This document shows positions 1-6,333 of a stretch of 33,506 nucleotides of DNA, in pieces. Source of the stretch: Eubacterium sp. Lineage in GTDB: Bacteria; Bacillota; Clostridia; Oscillospirales; Acutalibacteraceae. Position numbers and translations under genes: made by a program. Within the stretch, counting starts at the first letter, position 1. The number at the start of each line of letters is the position of its first letter. The DNA lies in NCBI GenBank assembly GCA_017445905.1, contig JAFSRX010000002.1:1-33506 (forward strand). Direction: 5' to 3'. The notes beneath the pieces are model-generated. The model worked only from the letters and a program-made list of their open reading frames with translations, had not been told where the DNA came from and did no database searches.

Positions 1-120
1 GAGGTAGGTGTTAACCTTAAGCAGGGTTACAACGGTGACCTTACTTCTCGTCAGGCAGGTTCAGTAGGCGGTCAGATGGTTAAAAAGATGATCAAAGCTT
101 ACGAAGAATCAATGAGATAA
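1..120 (+). CDS. Alpha/beta-type small acid-soluble spore protein (SASP), 3' part
   Basis: The frame is open from the first base and ends at TAA 118-120, leaving the last 39 residues. These begin EVGVNL and contain GYNGDLTSRQAGSVGG followed by QMVKKMI, which matches the second conserved signature of alpha/beta SASPs (R-x-x-G-x-V-G-G-x-M-V-x-K). Proteins of this family coat DNA in the dormant spore, force an A-like helix, protect against UV damage and are degraded by the Gpr protease on germination. The start lies outside the window. Its presence indicates that the host forms endospores. The C-terminal half is the most conserved part of the family, so the call is fairly firm despite the truncation. 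Confidence 0.85.
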   Translation, partial: EVGVNLKQGYNGDLTSRQAGSVGGQMVKKMIKAYEESMR

Positions 121-141
121 AAAACAACAAAGCAATGAAAA

Positions 142-172
142 AGGAGCCTCATTCAAGAGGCTCCTGATTTTT
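142..172. terminator. Bidirectional intrinsic terminator
   Basis: AGGAGCCTC (142-150) and GAGGCTCCT (157-165) form a perfect 9-bp stem with a six-base loop. The plus strand continues GATTTTTGTTT and the minus strand continues into a T-rich run (the A-rich stretch at 132-141). It lies between the convergent spore-protein gene and the DUF3048 gene and can end both transcripts. Confidence 0.85.
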
Positions 173-174
173 GT

Positions 175-1605
175 TTATTGAATTGTTATGCTGCCGCCCT
201 TGTTTGATGAGCCGTATCCAATATAGCTCTTTCCGGGGTTGAGCTTAACGCTGTTACCATCCTTATCTTTCATCCAGAGTTTGCCGTTTTCAACGCCCCA
301 GGTTATGTCTAAGGATGTTCCCTGGGAGAGAACTGCGCCTGTTCCGCCTGAGAGCTTATAATCGCAGTAAATCTCGCTCTGTCCGCTGTTTTTATAGTTT
401 TCTTTAACGACGTATTCGGTTTCATCCAAAAGGAAAATAAGGTTTTCAAATTCAAGATTTGCGTTTCCGAAATCGGAGTCAAAATCCTTTGTTGAATACT
501 TTTCAGATGTTTCATCGTAGAAATATTCGCCGACTTTCGGACAGTGTCCGTTTGAATAAACATCCGACCAAACGAATTTAGCGGAAGCAGCAGCCTTGTC
601 GCTGAGCGCCTGAGGAGTTTTGTTGAATTCAAGATTTGAAAATTTTGCAGGGTTTATATCAGTGTTGAAATTCTGTTTAGCTATAAGCTCAGGAGCGCTT
701 GTTCCGTTAAAGAATCCTGTGTGCTCAATAGTCCTAGTTCTTGATTTATCCCTTCCGAAATATGTTCCGTCCTCGCCACAGCTGAGAAGATTTATATGGT
801 CGATATTTTCGTTTTTGAAAACAGTGTTTGCGCCGATATAATTTCCCTTTGTTCTTGAAAGTCCTGCGTGGATGAATATGCAATCAAAAAGCTGACTGAA
901 ACGAATGAACGGAGGTCTTGCAGAACGTGCAGGTCCTATCTGAGCGGGCATATCGGTGAAATCAGCCCAGAAAAGAAGAAGTCTTGTTGAATATTCGCTC
1001 TCGCCCTCAAGAACAATATCTGCATCATTTATTCCCCACTGGGGTTTAACAGATGCGGTATTGTATTCGTTTTCAACAACAACTGCAACAGGCCTTTTTC
1101 CGATTGCCGCCTTATTGAAGTCGGTTTCCCCTGTAAGCGGGTTAGTATCTGAGTTCACCTGCTGGGTTGCCTGGGTTGTTTTCTGAGCTGTTGTTGTCGG
1201 GCTTTCGTCTTTTTTACGGAAAACTCCGAAATATAACCCAACAATAATAGCAATAATAAGAATAACTGCAACAGATATTATCAGCGGTTTTTTGCTTTTC
1301 TTTTTATCGCTTGGCTCTTCTTCAGAAAACTCTCTATTATACATATCTGAATTCATAAAATCATCTTCTTTTTCAGTCATTTCAAGAATGTTGAGCGATT
1401 CTGAGCTTTCGTTAGCTGAAGCATTTTGAAAGTCATTGCCTTCAGGAGTTATCTCATCATCGTTGATGATTTTGAGAACATCATCCATTGCTTTTTCTAT
1501 AGGACTATCATCACTGATTGTGTTTTCAGCGCCTTGATACTCTTCTTTGCTTTGGGAACGCTGTTTTATTTCATTTAATATTTCATCAAGTTCTTTATTG
1601 CTCAT
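175..1605 (-). CDS. Membrane-anchored DUF3048 (YerB-like) protein
   Basis: The 476-residue product has an acidic cytoplasmic N-terminus (1-105), a basic patch KKKSKK, one membrane segment (about 108-128), a Thr/Gln-rich linker (135-160) and an extracellular DUF3048 domain from about 160 onward. The domain shows the family landmarks RPVAVVVEN, a G-I-x-x-A-D-I-V stretch, IGPARSARP and IFIHAGLS. YerB relatives are lipoproteins of unknown biochemical function; here a transmembrane anchor with about 105 cytoplasmic residues replaces the lipobox. I chose the ATG at 1605 (MSNKELDEIL); the open frame extends to a TTG at 1662, but that would sit at the predicted transcription start. No strong Shine-Dalgarno precedes either start. 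The N-terminal LDEILNEIK resembles a short helix found at the start of many clostridial membrane proteins. Confidence 0.8.
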   Translation of the reverse strand: MSNKELDEILNEIKQRSQSKEEYQGAENTISDDSPIEKAMDDVLKIINDDEITPEGNDFQNASANESSESLNILEMTEKEDDFMNSDMYNREFSEEEPSDKKKSKKPLIISVAVILIIAIIVGLYFGVFRKKDESPTTTAQKTTQATQQVNSDTNPLTGETDFNKAAIGKRPVAVVVENEYNTASVKPQWGINDADIVLEGESEYSTRLLLFWADFTDMPAQIGPARSARPPFIRFSQLFDCIFIHAGLSRTKGNYIGANTVFKNENIDHINLLSCGEDGTYFGRDKSRTRTIEHTGFFNGTSAPELIAKQNFNTDINPAKFSNLEFNKTPQALSDKAAASAKFVWSDVYSNGHCPKVGEYFYDETSEKYSTKDFDSDFGNANLEFENLIFLLDETEYVVKENYKNSGQSEIYCDYKLSGGTGAVLSQGTSLDITWGVENGKLWMKDKDGNSVKLNPGKSYIGYGSSNKGGSITIQ

Positions 1606-1673
1606 AATTGATATCAGGGCAGATATAATAAAAATATGCCCTCGGTTAATCCGTCCTTTCAAATATTCGATTT

Positions 1674-1682
1674 ATTATACCA
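1674..1682 (-). promoter_or_regulatory. Extended -10 promoter for the DUF3048 gene
   Basis: The minus strand reads TGGTATAAT (1682 to 1674), an extended -10 hexamer with its TG motif. No good -35 is seen at the usual distance. It would give a leader of about 60 nt before the ATG at 1605. Confidence 0.55.
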
Positions 1683-1726
1683 TAGTTTGAGCAAATATGA
1701 TTAAAAGTTACACGATTGTAACACTA

Positions 1727-1755
1727 TTGAAAATAAATAGATTATGCTGTATAAT
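1727..1755 (+). promoter_or_regulatory. SigA-type promoter
   Basis: TTGAAA at 1727-1732, a 17-bp spacer and TATAAT at 1750-1755. It lies 28 bp upstream of the ATG at 1784 and is divergent from the DUF3048 promoter, about 45 bp away. Confidence 0.75.
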
Positions 1756-1783
1756 TAGTATATCAATAATAAGAGGTGTTATT

Positions 1784-2407
1784 ATGCCCAAAACAATTCC
1801 AATGATTATAACTAATGATAATATTCTTATCCGAAAAAAAGATAGCGAAGAATTTGTTACTTTTACAATGCCCGGTCTCGATGAGGCTTGCAATATTCCG
1901 TTTTATCATCAGTTCGCAAAAAAAATTTCGGAATGCCAGTATTATTTTAAGCAGTTTGTTAAAAAAGAATACGGTAAAAAGTATTCAAAAAGTGTTCTTG
2001 CGATAATAACTCCCGATGACACGAGTCCGCTTGAAGCAATTTTTATTAATGAGTTCTTTTTAAACAGCGGGGCATGTAAGGCGGTTGCCCAGATGACGAT
2101 GGGACAGGCGCTTTCAAAAAATCATACAAGATATATTTCAATTTCAAAATCAACAAGAAATATCATATTGCAATATATAAACAATAATGAAGTATGCGCT
2201 AAGAAATACTATGATTGCAATGAATACGATATTAAAAAAATCTTCGAGGACGCGAAAAGACTTCATATTGATATTGAATATTCGGGAGTTCCGATTTTTG
2301 TTAATAACTTCAATCTCAATATGGATGAATTCTCTGAAATGGGAACAGTTATAACTCCAAAAGATTTTCTTGATAAAATCGCTGTTATAGATGTTGAAAA
2401 GGTATAA
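1784..2407 (+). CDS. Uncharacterised protein with a faint MreB/actin-like core
   Basis: The 207-residue product starts at an ATG with AAGAGGTG (1771-1778) six bases upstream; upstream frame extension lacks a ribosome site. I do not recognise the family with certainty. The stretch around residues 75-125 (VLAIITPDDTSPLEAIFINE, then a short N-S-G-A-C-K-A-V segment) follows the layout of MreB (V-x-V-P-S-x-I-T-x-x-E, then A-G-A), but the phosphate-binding D-I-G-G-G-T motif that should follow is replaced by ISISKSTRNI. If it is an actin-fold relative it is too short (MreB is about 330-350 residues) and lacks nucleotide-binding residues. No membrane segment or signal peptide. It has its own promoter and terminator. 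Confidence 0.8.
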   Translation: MPKTIPMIITNDNILIRKKDSEEFVTFTMPGLDEACNIPFYHQFAKKISECQYYFKQFVKKEYGKKYSKSVLAIITPDDTSPLEAIFINEFFLNSGACKAVAQMTMGQALSKNHTRYISISKSTRNIILQYINNNEVCAKKYYDCNEYDIKKIFEDAKRLHIDIEYSGVPIFVNNFNLNMDEFSEMGTVITPKDFLDKIAVIDVEKV

Positions 2408-2410
2408 AAC

Positions 2411-2452
2411 AATCACCCCTGTAAAAAATATTATTACAGAGGTGATTTTTTT
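2411..2452 (+). terminator. Intrinsic terminator that also holds a Shine-Dalgarno
   Basis: AATCACCCCTGTAA (2411-2424) pairs with TTACAGAGGTGATT (2434-2447) with one mismatch, followed by a T run to 2452. It sits just after the stop at 2407. The 3' arm contains AGAGGTGA, which is the ribosome binding site of the small gene starting at 2451. Confidence 0.75.
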
Positions 2453-2600
2453 GAGTAAAAAGAAGAAAAACAAGAATAAAAATATTATTGATTTAACTAA
2501 CTTAACTGAAGATATGGTAAGCATTGATGAAAACGGCTCATATACGGGAGTTACGAATGTCAAAGGAGAAAAGCCTGTTCAGGATGCGGACGATTTATAA
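2451..2600 (+). CDS. Small Lys/Asn-rich hypothetical protein
   Basis: A 49-residue protein beginning at a TTG codon preceded by AGAGGTGA (2438-2445) at ideal spacing. The N-terminus is a basic run of KKKKNKNKN, the rest is acidic and polar (DLTNLTEDMVSIDENGSYTG and on to DADDL). No family is recognised and no membrane segment is seen. The start could be extended in frame to an ATG at 2391 overlapping the previous gene, but only the TTG has a ribosome site. The ribosome site lies inside a terminator hairpin, so expression probably depends on read-through from the upstream gene. Confidence 0.55.
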   Translation: MSKKKKNKNKNIIDLTNLTEDMVSIDENGSYTGVTNVKGEKPVQDADDL

Positions 2601-2603
2601 AAA

Positions 2604-2700
2604 ATTCGGGTCGCTTCGCTCCGATTGCTTGAAGAGTGGTGCGTGGTTCGTGCTTCGTAACTCGTGGTTCGTTTAGCCCGACAACTCGTAACGCGCAACT
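2604..2700. repeat. Dispersed intergenic element, GCTTCGCTC family
   Basis: Non-coding stretch beginning TTCGGGTCGCTTCGCTCCGA and continuing with repeated GTGGTTCGT/CTCGTAAC words. Related cores occur at 29968-29981, 31925-31940 and 33238-33254. It is more GC-rich than the genes next to it. Confidence 0.5.
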
Positions 2701-2704
2701 TTTA

Positions 2705-2733
2705 TTGACATTTTTTATTGAATCTTGTAATAT
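2705..2733 (+). promoter_or_regulatory. Strong promoter of the ECF S-component gene
   Basis: Consensus TTGACA at 2705-2710, 17-bp spacer, TAATAT at 2728-2733. Predicted transcription start near 2740, giving a leader of about 188 nt before the ATG at 2928. Confidence 0.8.
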
Positions 2734-2740
2734 TAAATAT

Positions 2741-2927
2741 GGTTTTCATCGGGAAAGGCAATGTTCGTCAGATACTTGATTGATAGAAAAATAACCTTTT
2801 ATGCTAACAGCTTTTGCCGGCGCAGGCGCTTCTCTATGTCAATACGTGAAATTTCCCCGTTAAGCGGGAGTACCTCAATGGAAAGCTATAAAAACAAAAA
2901 ATGTTCTGTTTATAGGAGAATAATCGT
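2741..2927 (+). ncRNA. Candidate structured 5' leader (possible riboswitch, ligand unknown)
   Basis: Pairings visible by eye: GGGAAA (2751-2756) with TTTCCC (2852-2857); directly stacked GGCAA (2757-2761) with TTGCC (2814-2818); an alternative hairpin CCCG/CGGG (2856-2859 with 2865-2868) that competes with the first stem; and CTATAAA/TTTATAG (2886-2892 with 2909-2915), whose last two bases are the start of the Shine-Dalgarno AGGAG (2914-2918). I could not match it to the FMN, TPP, cobalamin, THF, preQ1 or c-di-GMP consensus sequences. There is no T-run terminator, so control would act on translation. Confidence 0.4.
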
Positions 2928-3662
2928 ATGCAAAATAAAGACACAAATGTTTTTGACAGGGATTCAACTTCTGTAAATCGTAAAGACAAGCATACAACTA
3001 GAGTGGCGATAAGCATAATTGCTTTCACGGCGATATCGTTTGTAATGCGCTATTTTAGTTTAAAAATTCCGTTTATGCCGAGTTTTATCAGCATCGAGTT
3101 TTCAGTATTCCCGGAGTTAATTGCAACAATCGCATATGGACCGATAATCGGAGCAACAGTATGCCTTCTCAAAACAGCAATTCATATTGGTATTGTAGAA
3201 ACTGCATTAATAAGCGATATATCCTCCCTATTAGTTGAACTTGTATTTGTTTTGACTGCAGGGATTTATTACAGAAACACAATTCTTGGAACAAGAAAAA
3301 GGAAGAATAAAAGCAAAAATAAAAGCAATATTCATCGTAGAACTGCCATAATTAAAGGCGGCTTTTTGGGCATTATTCCTGCTCTTATCATTCAGTTTTT
3401 AATGGCTAATTTCTTTGTTTTTCCAATGTTTGATAAGTATTACGGAAAATACGGCTATTCGTTTGATAAAATGCTTTTAGCTTTTAATGATGCGCTACAT
3501 AGGATATCGTCGAATGCCCCTCAGCTAAAGGCAATGTGGCAGGGAATACTTGCTATCAATATTCCGCTTTCCTTCATAAAGCTGACTCTTGTTGTTTTAA
3601 TAACAGCTTTAATATACCCTGCTATTTCGCCTTATTTGCATTTTAAAAAACATAGTAAATAA
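2928..3662 (+). CDS. ECF transporter S component, RibU-like
   Basis: A 244-residue integral membrane protein with about six hydrophobic segments (near 26-41, 59-78, 80-90, 100-118, 143-165, 206-232). The segment from 46 to 87 (KIPFMPSF, IEFSVFPELI, YGPIIGA, LLKTAIH) follows the RibU pattern of P-F-x-P-x-x-x-x-x-D-F-S-D-x-P, G-P-x-x-G and L-L-K-N. S components bind a vitamin and dock to a shared EcfA/A'/T energising module encoded elsewhere. Riboflavin is the best guess but the acidic D of the RibU D-F-S motif is E-F-S here and no FMN riboswitch is present, so the substrate is open. A basic loop of Lys/Arg/Asn (122-138) is unusual. Start chosen by AGGAG at 2914-2918. Confidence 0.8.
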   Translation: MQNKDTNVFDRDSTSVNRKDKHTTRVAISIIAFTAISFVMRYFSLKIPFMPSFISIEFSVFPELIATIAYGPIIGATVCLLKTAIHIGIVETALISDISSLLVELVFVLTAGIYYRNTILGTRKRKNKSKNKSNIHRRTAIIKGGFLGIIPALIIQFLMANFFVFPMFDKYYGKYGYSFDKMLLAFNDALHRISSNAPQLKAMWQGILAINIPLSFIKLTLVVLITALIYPAISPYLHFKKHSK

Positions 3663-3667
3663 AAAGC

Positions 3668-3694
3668 AAAACCTCGAATTAATGAGGGTTTTTT
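3668..3694 (+). terminator. Intrinsic terminator after the ECF S-component gene
   Basis: AAAACCTC (3668-3675) pairs with GAGG and the following T run (3684-3694) around an eight-base loop, six bases after the stop codon. Confidence 0.75.
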
Positions 3695-3713
3695 CCCTCA
3701 GATTATATAATAC

Positions 3714-3763
3714 AAATCAGATGCGGGAGATTCCATGTTAAAGGAATCTCCCGCATCTGATTT
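3714..3763. terminator. Long bidirectional terminator hairpin
   Basis: A perfect 21-bp inverted repeat (3714-3734 with 3743-3763) with an eight-base loop ATGTTAAA. It begins AAATCAGATGCGGGAG. It separates the convergent ECF gene and ddl; the ddl stop codon overlaps the end of the stem. Confidence 0.75.
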
Positions 3764-4791
3764 TAATATTTCTTTTGTGATAATTCTATAATTTTTTTGC
3801 AAAGACAGGGATAATCAATTCCGATTGCCTGAGCTTCCTGGGGAAGAAGGCTCATTGATGTTAAGCCCGGAAGTGAATTCGCTTCAAGACAGTAGAATTC
3901 GTTATTCTCCTTTGAAAGAATGAAGTCTATTCTGCCATAAACCTCAAGATTTAAAACATCAAAAACCCTCTTTGTATTTTCCTGAAGTCTTTTTGTATCC
4001 TCTTTTGAAAGCTCGGCGGGGCAGATTTCAATCGTCATACCCGCCTGGTACTTATTCTTGTAATCATAGAAGCCTTCTTTCGGAATAATCTCAATCGGCG
4101 GAAGAACTGTATCGCCTAAAACGCCGACAGAAAACTCCCTTCCCTCAATGAATTCTTCAATGATTATTTCATCCTCATATTTAAATGCAGTTTTAACAGC
4201 GTTTTCAAAATCTTCTTCGCTTTTAACTATTGAAATGCCAACGCTCGAGCCGCCGGAGGTAGGTTTGATAACGCAGGGATATTCATATTTTAAATTAGCG
4301 TTTTCTTTTTTTGCGAATATGTATTTAGCATTTTTAATACCGTTTGCATCCATCATCTGTTTTGATATGTATTTGTTCATTGCCATTGCGCTTGCAAGAC
4401 ATCCTGAACCCGAATACTTAATATCAAGAAGGTCAAAGGTTGCCTGAACCTTGCCGTCCTCGCCGTCCTCACCGTGAAGTGCAAGGAAAACAAAATCAGC
4501 CATTTTGCATATTTCGATAACATTTTCGCCGAAAAGAGAATTTGAGCTTGTTCCTCTCGCTTTTTTAATATCCTCAATGCTCGGGTCAACAATGCCGATA
4601 TCATTTATTGCGTTGTGGTTTTGGGCGCCGTCTTCAAAAAATGAAGAAATATCGCCTTTATATCCGAGAAAAACATCAAGCAAAACTGCGTTTTCGCCAA
4701 CGCTTCTGAGCGCGTTAACAACATTTTTGCCTGTAATCAGCGAAACGTCGCGCTCTGTGCTGATGCCACCTGCCAAAACAACTATATTCAT
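3763..4791 (-). CDS. ddl: D-alanine–D-alanine ligase
   Basis: Joins two D-alanines at the expense of ATP to make the peptidoglycan stem terminus, in the cytosol. The 342 residues match the family length. Visible motifs: STERDVS with Glu13 near the N-terminus, HGEDGEDG (106-113), KPTSGGSSVG in the ATP-grasp domain (176-185), FYDYKNKY of the omega loop (241-248) and EANSLPGLTSMSLLP (303-317) with the metal-binding Glu/Asn. The FYDY loop is typical of D-Ala-D-Ala rather than D-Ala-D-Lac ligases, so vancomycin resistance is not suggested. I chose the internal ATG at 4791, because AGGAG lies 10 bases upstream; the frame opens at 4815. It has its own promoter and terminators on both sides. Confidence 0.95.
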   Translation of the reverse strand: MNIVVLAGGISTERDVSLITGKNVVNALRSVGENAVLLDVFLGYKGDISSFFEDGAQNHNAINDIGIVDPSIEDIKKARGTSSNSLFGENVIEICKMADFVFLALHGEDGEDGKVQATFDLLDIKYSGSGCLASAMAMNKYISKQMMDANGIKNAKYIFAKKENANLKYEYPCVIKPTSGGSSVGISIVKSEEDFENAVKTAFKYEDEIIIEEFIEGREFSVGVLGDTVLPPIEIIPKEGFYDYKNKYQAGMTIEICPAELSKEDTKRLQENTKRVFDVLNLEVYGRIDFILSKENNEFYCLEANSLPGLTSMSLLPQEAQAIGIDYPCLCKKIIELSQKKY

Positions 4792-4822
4792 ATAATATAT
4801 CTCCTGAAATTTCATTCAATAT

Positions 4823-4851
4823 ATTATATTACATTCATCCTTAAAAGTCCA
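4823..4851 (-). promoter_or_regulatory. Promoter of ddl
   Basis: On the minus strand TGGACT (4851-4846), 17-bp spacer, TATAAT (4828-4823). Confidence 0.55.
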
Positions 4852-4852
4852 T

Positions 4853-4877
4853 AAAAAAAAGGGATTATCCCTTTTTT
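4853..4877 (-). terminator. Terminator of the helical-bundle gene
   Basis: A-run, GGGAT-TATCCC hairpin and T-run; on the minus strand the stem AAAAAGGG/CCCTTTTT is followed by eight T. The terminator directly follows the stop at 4876. Confidence 0.8.
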
Positions 4878-5325
4878 ATAAATATTCTCTTAAATCATTT
4901 GAAAGTCTGTCTTCAAGAGAAATGAGATTCTGGGCAATATCCCTTGATTTTGAATCGGCGTTTTTATACTGATTAAGATATCTTCCGAGCGATTTAACTC
5001 CCATATTGCAGCCGTCAGTCATCAAATCGGCAATGGTTTCGTCAGTCGGCTTTGCCATCATTTTAACATTTGTTTTAATGTAGCTCATACTCTTTGCCAT
5101 GGGGTTGGGATTTTTGCCGGTATCCTGATGTTCGTCAAGAAGTGCGCCGACTTCGATGCTGAGTGCTTCGTGGCGGCGCTTACATTCATTGAGCATTTCT
5201 CTGAAATTTCTGTTTTTAACATCGCAAACAACGTCCTCGATTGAAGAAATTCCCATTTTTATTCCTGCATCACATTCGCGAAGAAGCTTAACGGTATCGC
5301 CGTCTTTTCCAACTTTTTCTTTCAT
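4876..5325 (-). CDS. DUF2383-like helical-bundle protein
   Basis: 149 residues, soluble, almost wholly helical with amphipathic heptads, in the style of the ferritin-like four-helix bundle family DUF2383/PA2169. Features include LLRECDAGIKMGISSIEDVV near the N-terminus and an M-A-K-S-M-S-Y-I-K-T segment near residue 77. No ferroxidase Glu/His set can be assigned by eye. Proteins of this type are often seen in spore-formers and their function is unknown. Start supported by AAAGGATG about eight bases upstream. It is flanked by terminators and is probably transcribed alone. Confidence 0.7.
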   Translation of the reverse strand: MKEKVGKDGDTVKLLRECDAGIKMGISSIEDVVCDVKNRNFREMLNECKRRHEALSIEVGALLDEHQDTGKNPNPMAKSMSYIKTNVKMMAKPTDETIADLMTDGCNMGVKSLGRYLNQYKNADSKSRDIAQNLISLEDRLSNDLREYL

Positions 5326-5373
5326 AGTATCACATCCTTTAATACTATGATAACCAGATTCTTCCGATTAATT

Positions 5374-5404
5374 AAAAAATAAGGCTGATTTTTTCAACCA
5401 GCCT
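5374..5404 (-). terminator. Terminator of the short-chain dehydrogenase gene
   Basis: AAGGCTG (5381-5387) and CAGCCTT (5398-5404) form the stem; on the minus strand it is followed by ATTTTTTAATT. Confidence 0.8.
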
Positions 5405-5413
5405 TAAAAGTTA

Positions 5414-6274
5414 TTATTTATCAATTTTTTCTTTTACCTTGTCTATTAAATCGCCGACCTTTTTGGATGAAAGAATCTTTTTATATGCTGAATCAACAAC
5501 AAGGGGATGAAGGATTTCAACAAATCCTAAAATGGGTGAGTTTTTAACTCTGTATTTCTGTTTCGGAACAGGGCTTGTTAACGCATCCATAACCGCCTTA
5601 ACAAGATATTTCGGATCATTTGCCATTTTGAGCTCGATATCCATCATAAACTTCATCTTTTCAAGAACATCGTTATACATTGTTGTGCTCTTTGCAAGTC
5701 TGTCGAAGGATTTTGTTGTTGTTCCATGCATGGCTGTTTTAAATGAGCCCGGCTGAATTTTTATAACGGGAACATCGACAAACATAAGCTCTCTTCTGAG
5801 AGAATCGTTGTATGCTTCAACTGCATATTTTGAAAGAGTATAAGGTCCGTTGAAGGGCTGAGGAGTCATCCAGCCGCATTCAGATGAACAGTTGATAATT
5901 CTTCCCTTTGCGTTTTTGATAAGGGGGAAGAAGGTTTTGTTCATTCTAACCATACCCATAAGGTTAACTTCAAGCATACTTGAAACAATATCGATATTTC
6001 CTTCAACGAGGGAAGCCATCTGCTGAACGCCCGAGAAATTGATTATTGCATCGAGTTTATCGGTTATTTTTGAAACCTCTTCATAGGCTGCGTCAATGCT
6101 TTCCTGTTTCGTAACGTCAACACAAAGCGGATGAACATATGTTGTTCTCCTGAGTTCATCAAGTGCATTTTCGTTTCTGCCGCAGGCAAAAACATACCAG
6201 CCGCTTTCGGCAACTCTTTTTGCTATTTCTTTTCCAAGACCGCTTGTTGCGCCTGTAACAAGAGCATATTTCAT
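5414..6274 (-). CDS. Short-chain dehydrogenase/reductase (classical SDR)
   Basis: 286-residue Rossmann-fold NAD(P)-dependent oxidoreductase. Cofactor motif TGATSGLG (7-14), a CGRN end of beta-2 (31-34) that favours NADP, NFSG in place of NNAG (79-82), the catalytic Ser in INCSS (130/131), and Y145-x-x-x-K149 in YTLSKYAVEAY. The last ~60 residues are a longer helical tail (KFMMDIELKMA through KVKEKIDK) than in minimal SDRs, like the family near retinol-dehydrogenase-type SDRs. The substrate cannot be told from sequence. Start by GGAGGT nine bases upstream. Its promoter overlaps the 3' end of prmA, so it can be transcribed separately. Confidence 0.88.
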   Translation of the reverse strand: MKYALVTGATSGLGKEIAKRVAESGWYVFACGRNENALDELRRTTYVHPLCVDVTKQESIDAAYEEVSKITDKLDAIINFSGVQQMASLVEGNIDIVSSMLEVNLMGMVRMNKTFFPLIKNAKGRIINCSSECGWMTPQPFNGPYTLSKYAVEAYNDSLRRELMFVDVPVIKIQPGSFKTAMHGTTTKSFDRLAKSTTMYNDVLEKMKFMMDIELKMANDPKYLVKAVMDALTSPVPKQKYRVKNSPILGFVEILHPLVVDSAYKKILSSKKVGDLIDKVKEKIDK

Positions 6275-6304
6275 TTTGTTTACCTCCGAAAAAATGCTGA
6301 ATAT

Positions 6305-6333
6305 ATTATACCAAATAATGATGAATTATGCAA
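6305..6333 (-). promoter_or_regulatory. Promoter of the SDR gene
   Basis: Minus strand: TTGCAT (6333-6328), 17-bp spacer, TATAAT (6310-6305) with an upstream TGG that makes an extended -10. The -35 overlaps the prmA stop codon. Confidence 0.6.

Noticed and set aside
2741-2927. FMN riboswitch, expected upstream of a RibU-like gene.
   Set aside because: The conserved FMN segments (AGGAUC, GGGGCAGGGUGAAAUUCCC-like and GGUGUGAUUCC-like parts) are not found in order; only a short GUGAAAUUUCC resemblance exists.
2761-2976. Open frame of 71 codons in the leader of the ECF S-component gene.
   Set aside because: No ribosome site, Arg/Ser-rich composition unlike neighbours, overlaps the real start at 2928 and lies in the structured leader.
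3763-4791. Van-type D-Ala-D-Lac ligase.
   Set aside because: The omega loop FYDYKNKY is that of D-Ala-D-Ala ligases and no vanH/vanX-like genes are adjacent.
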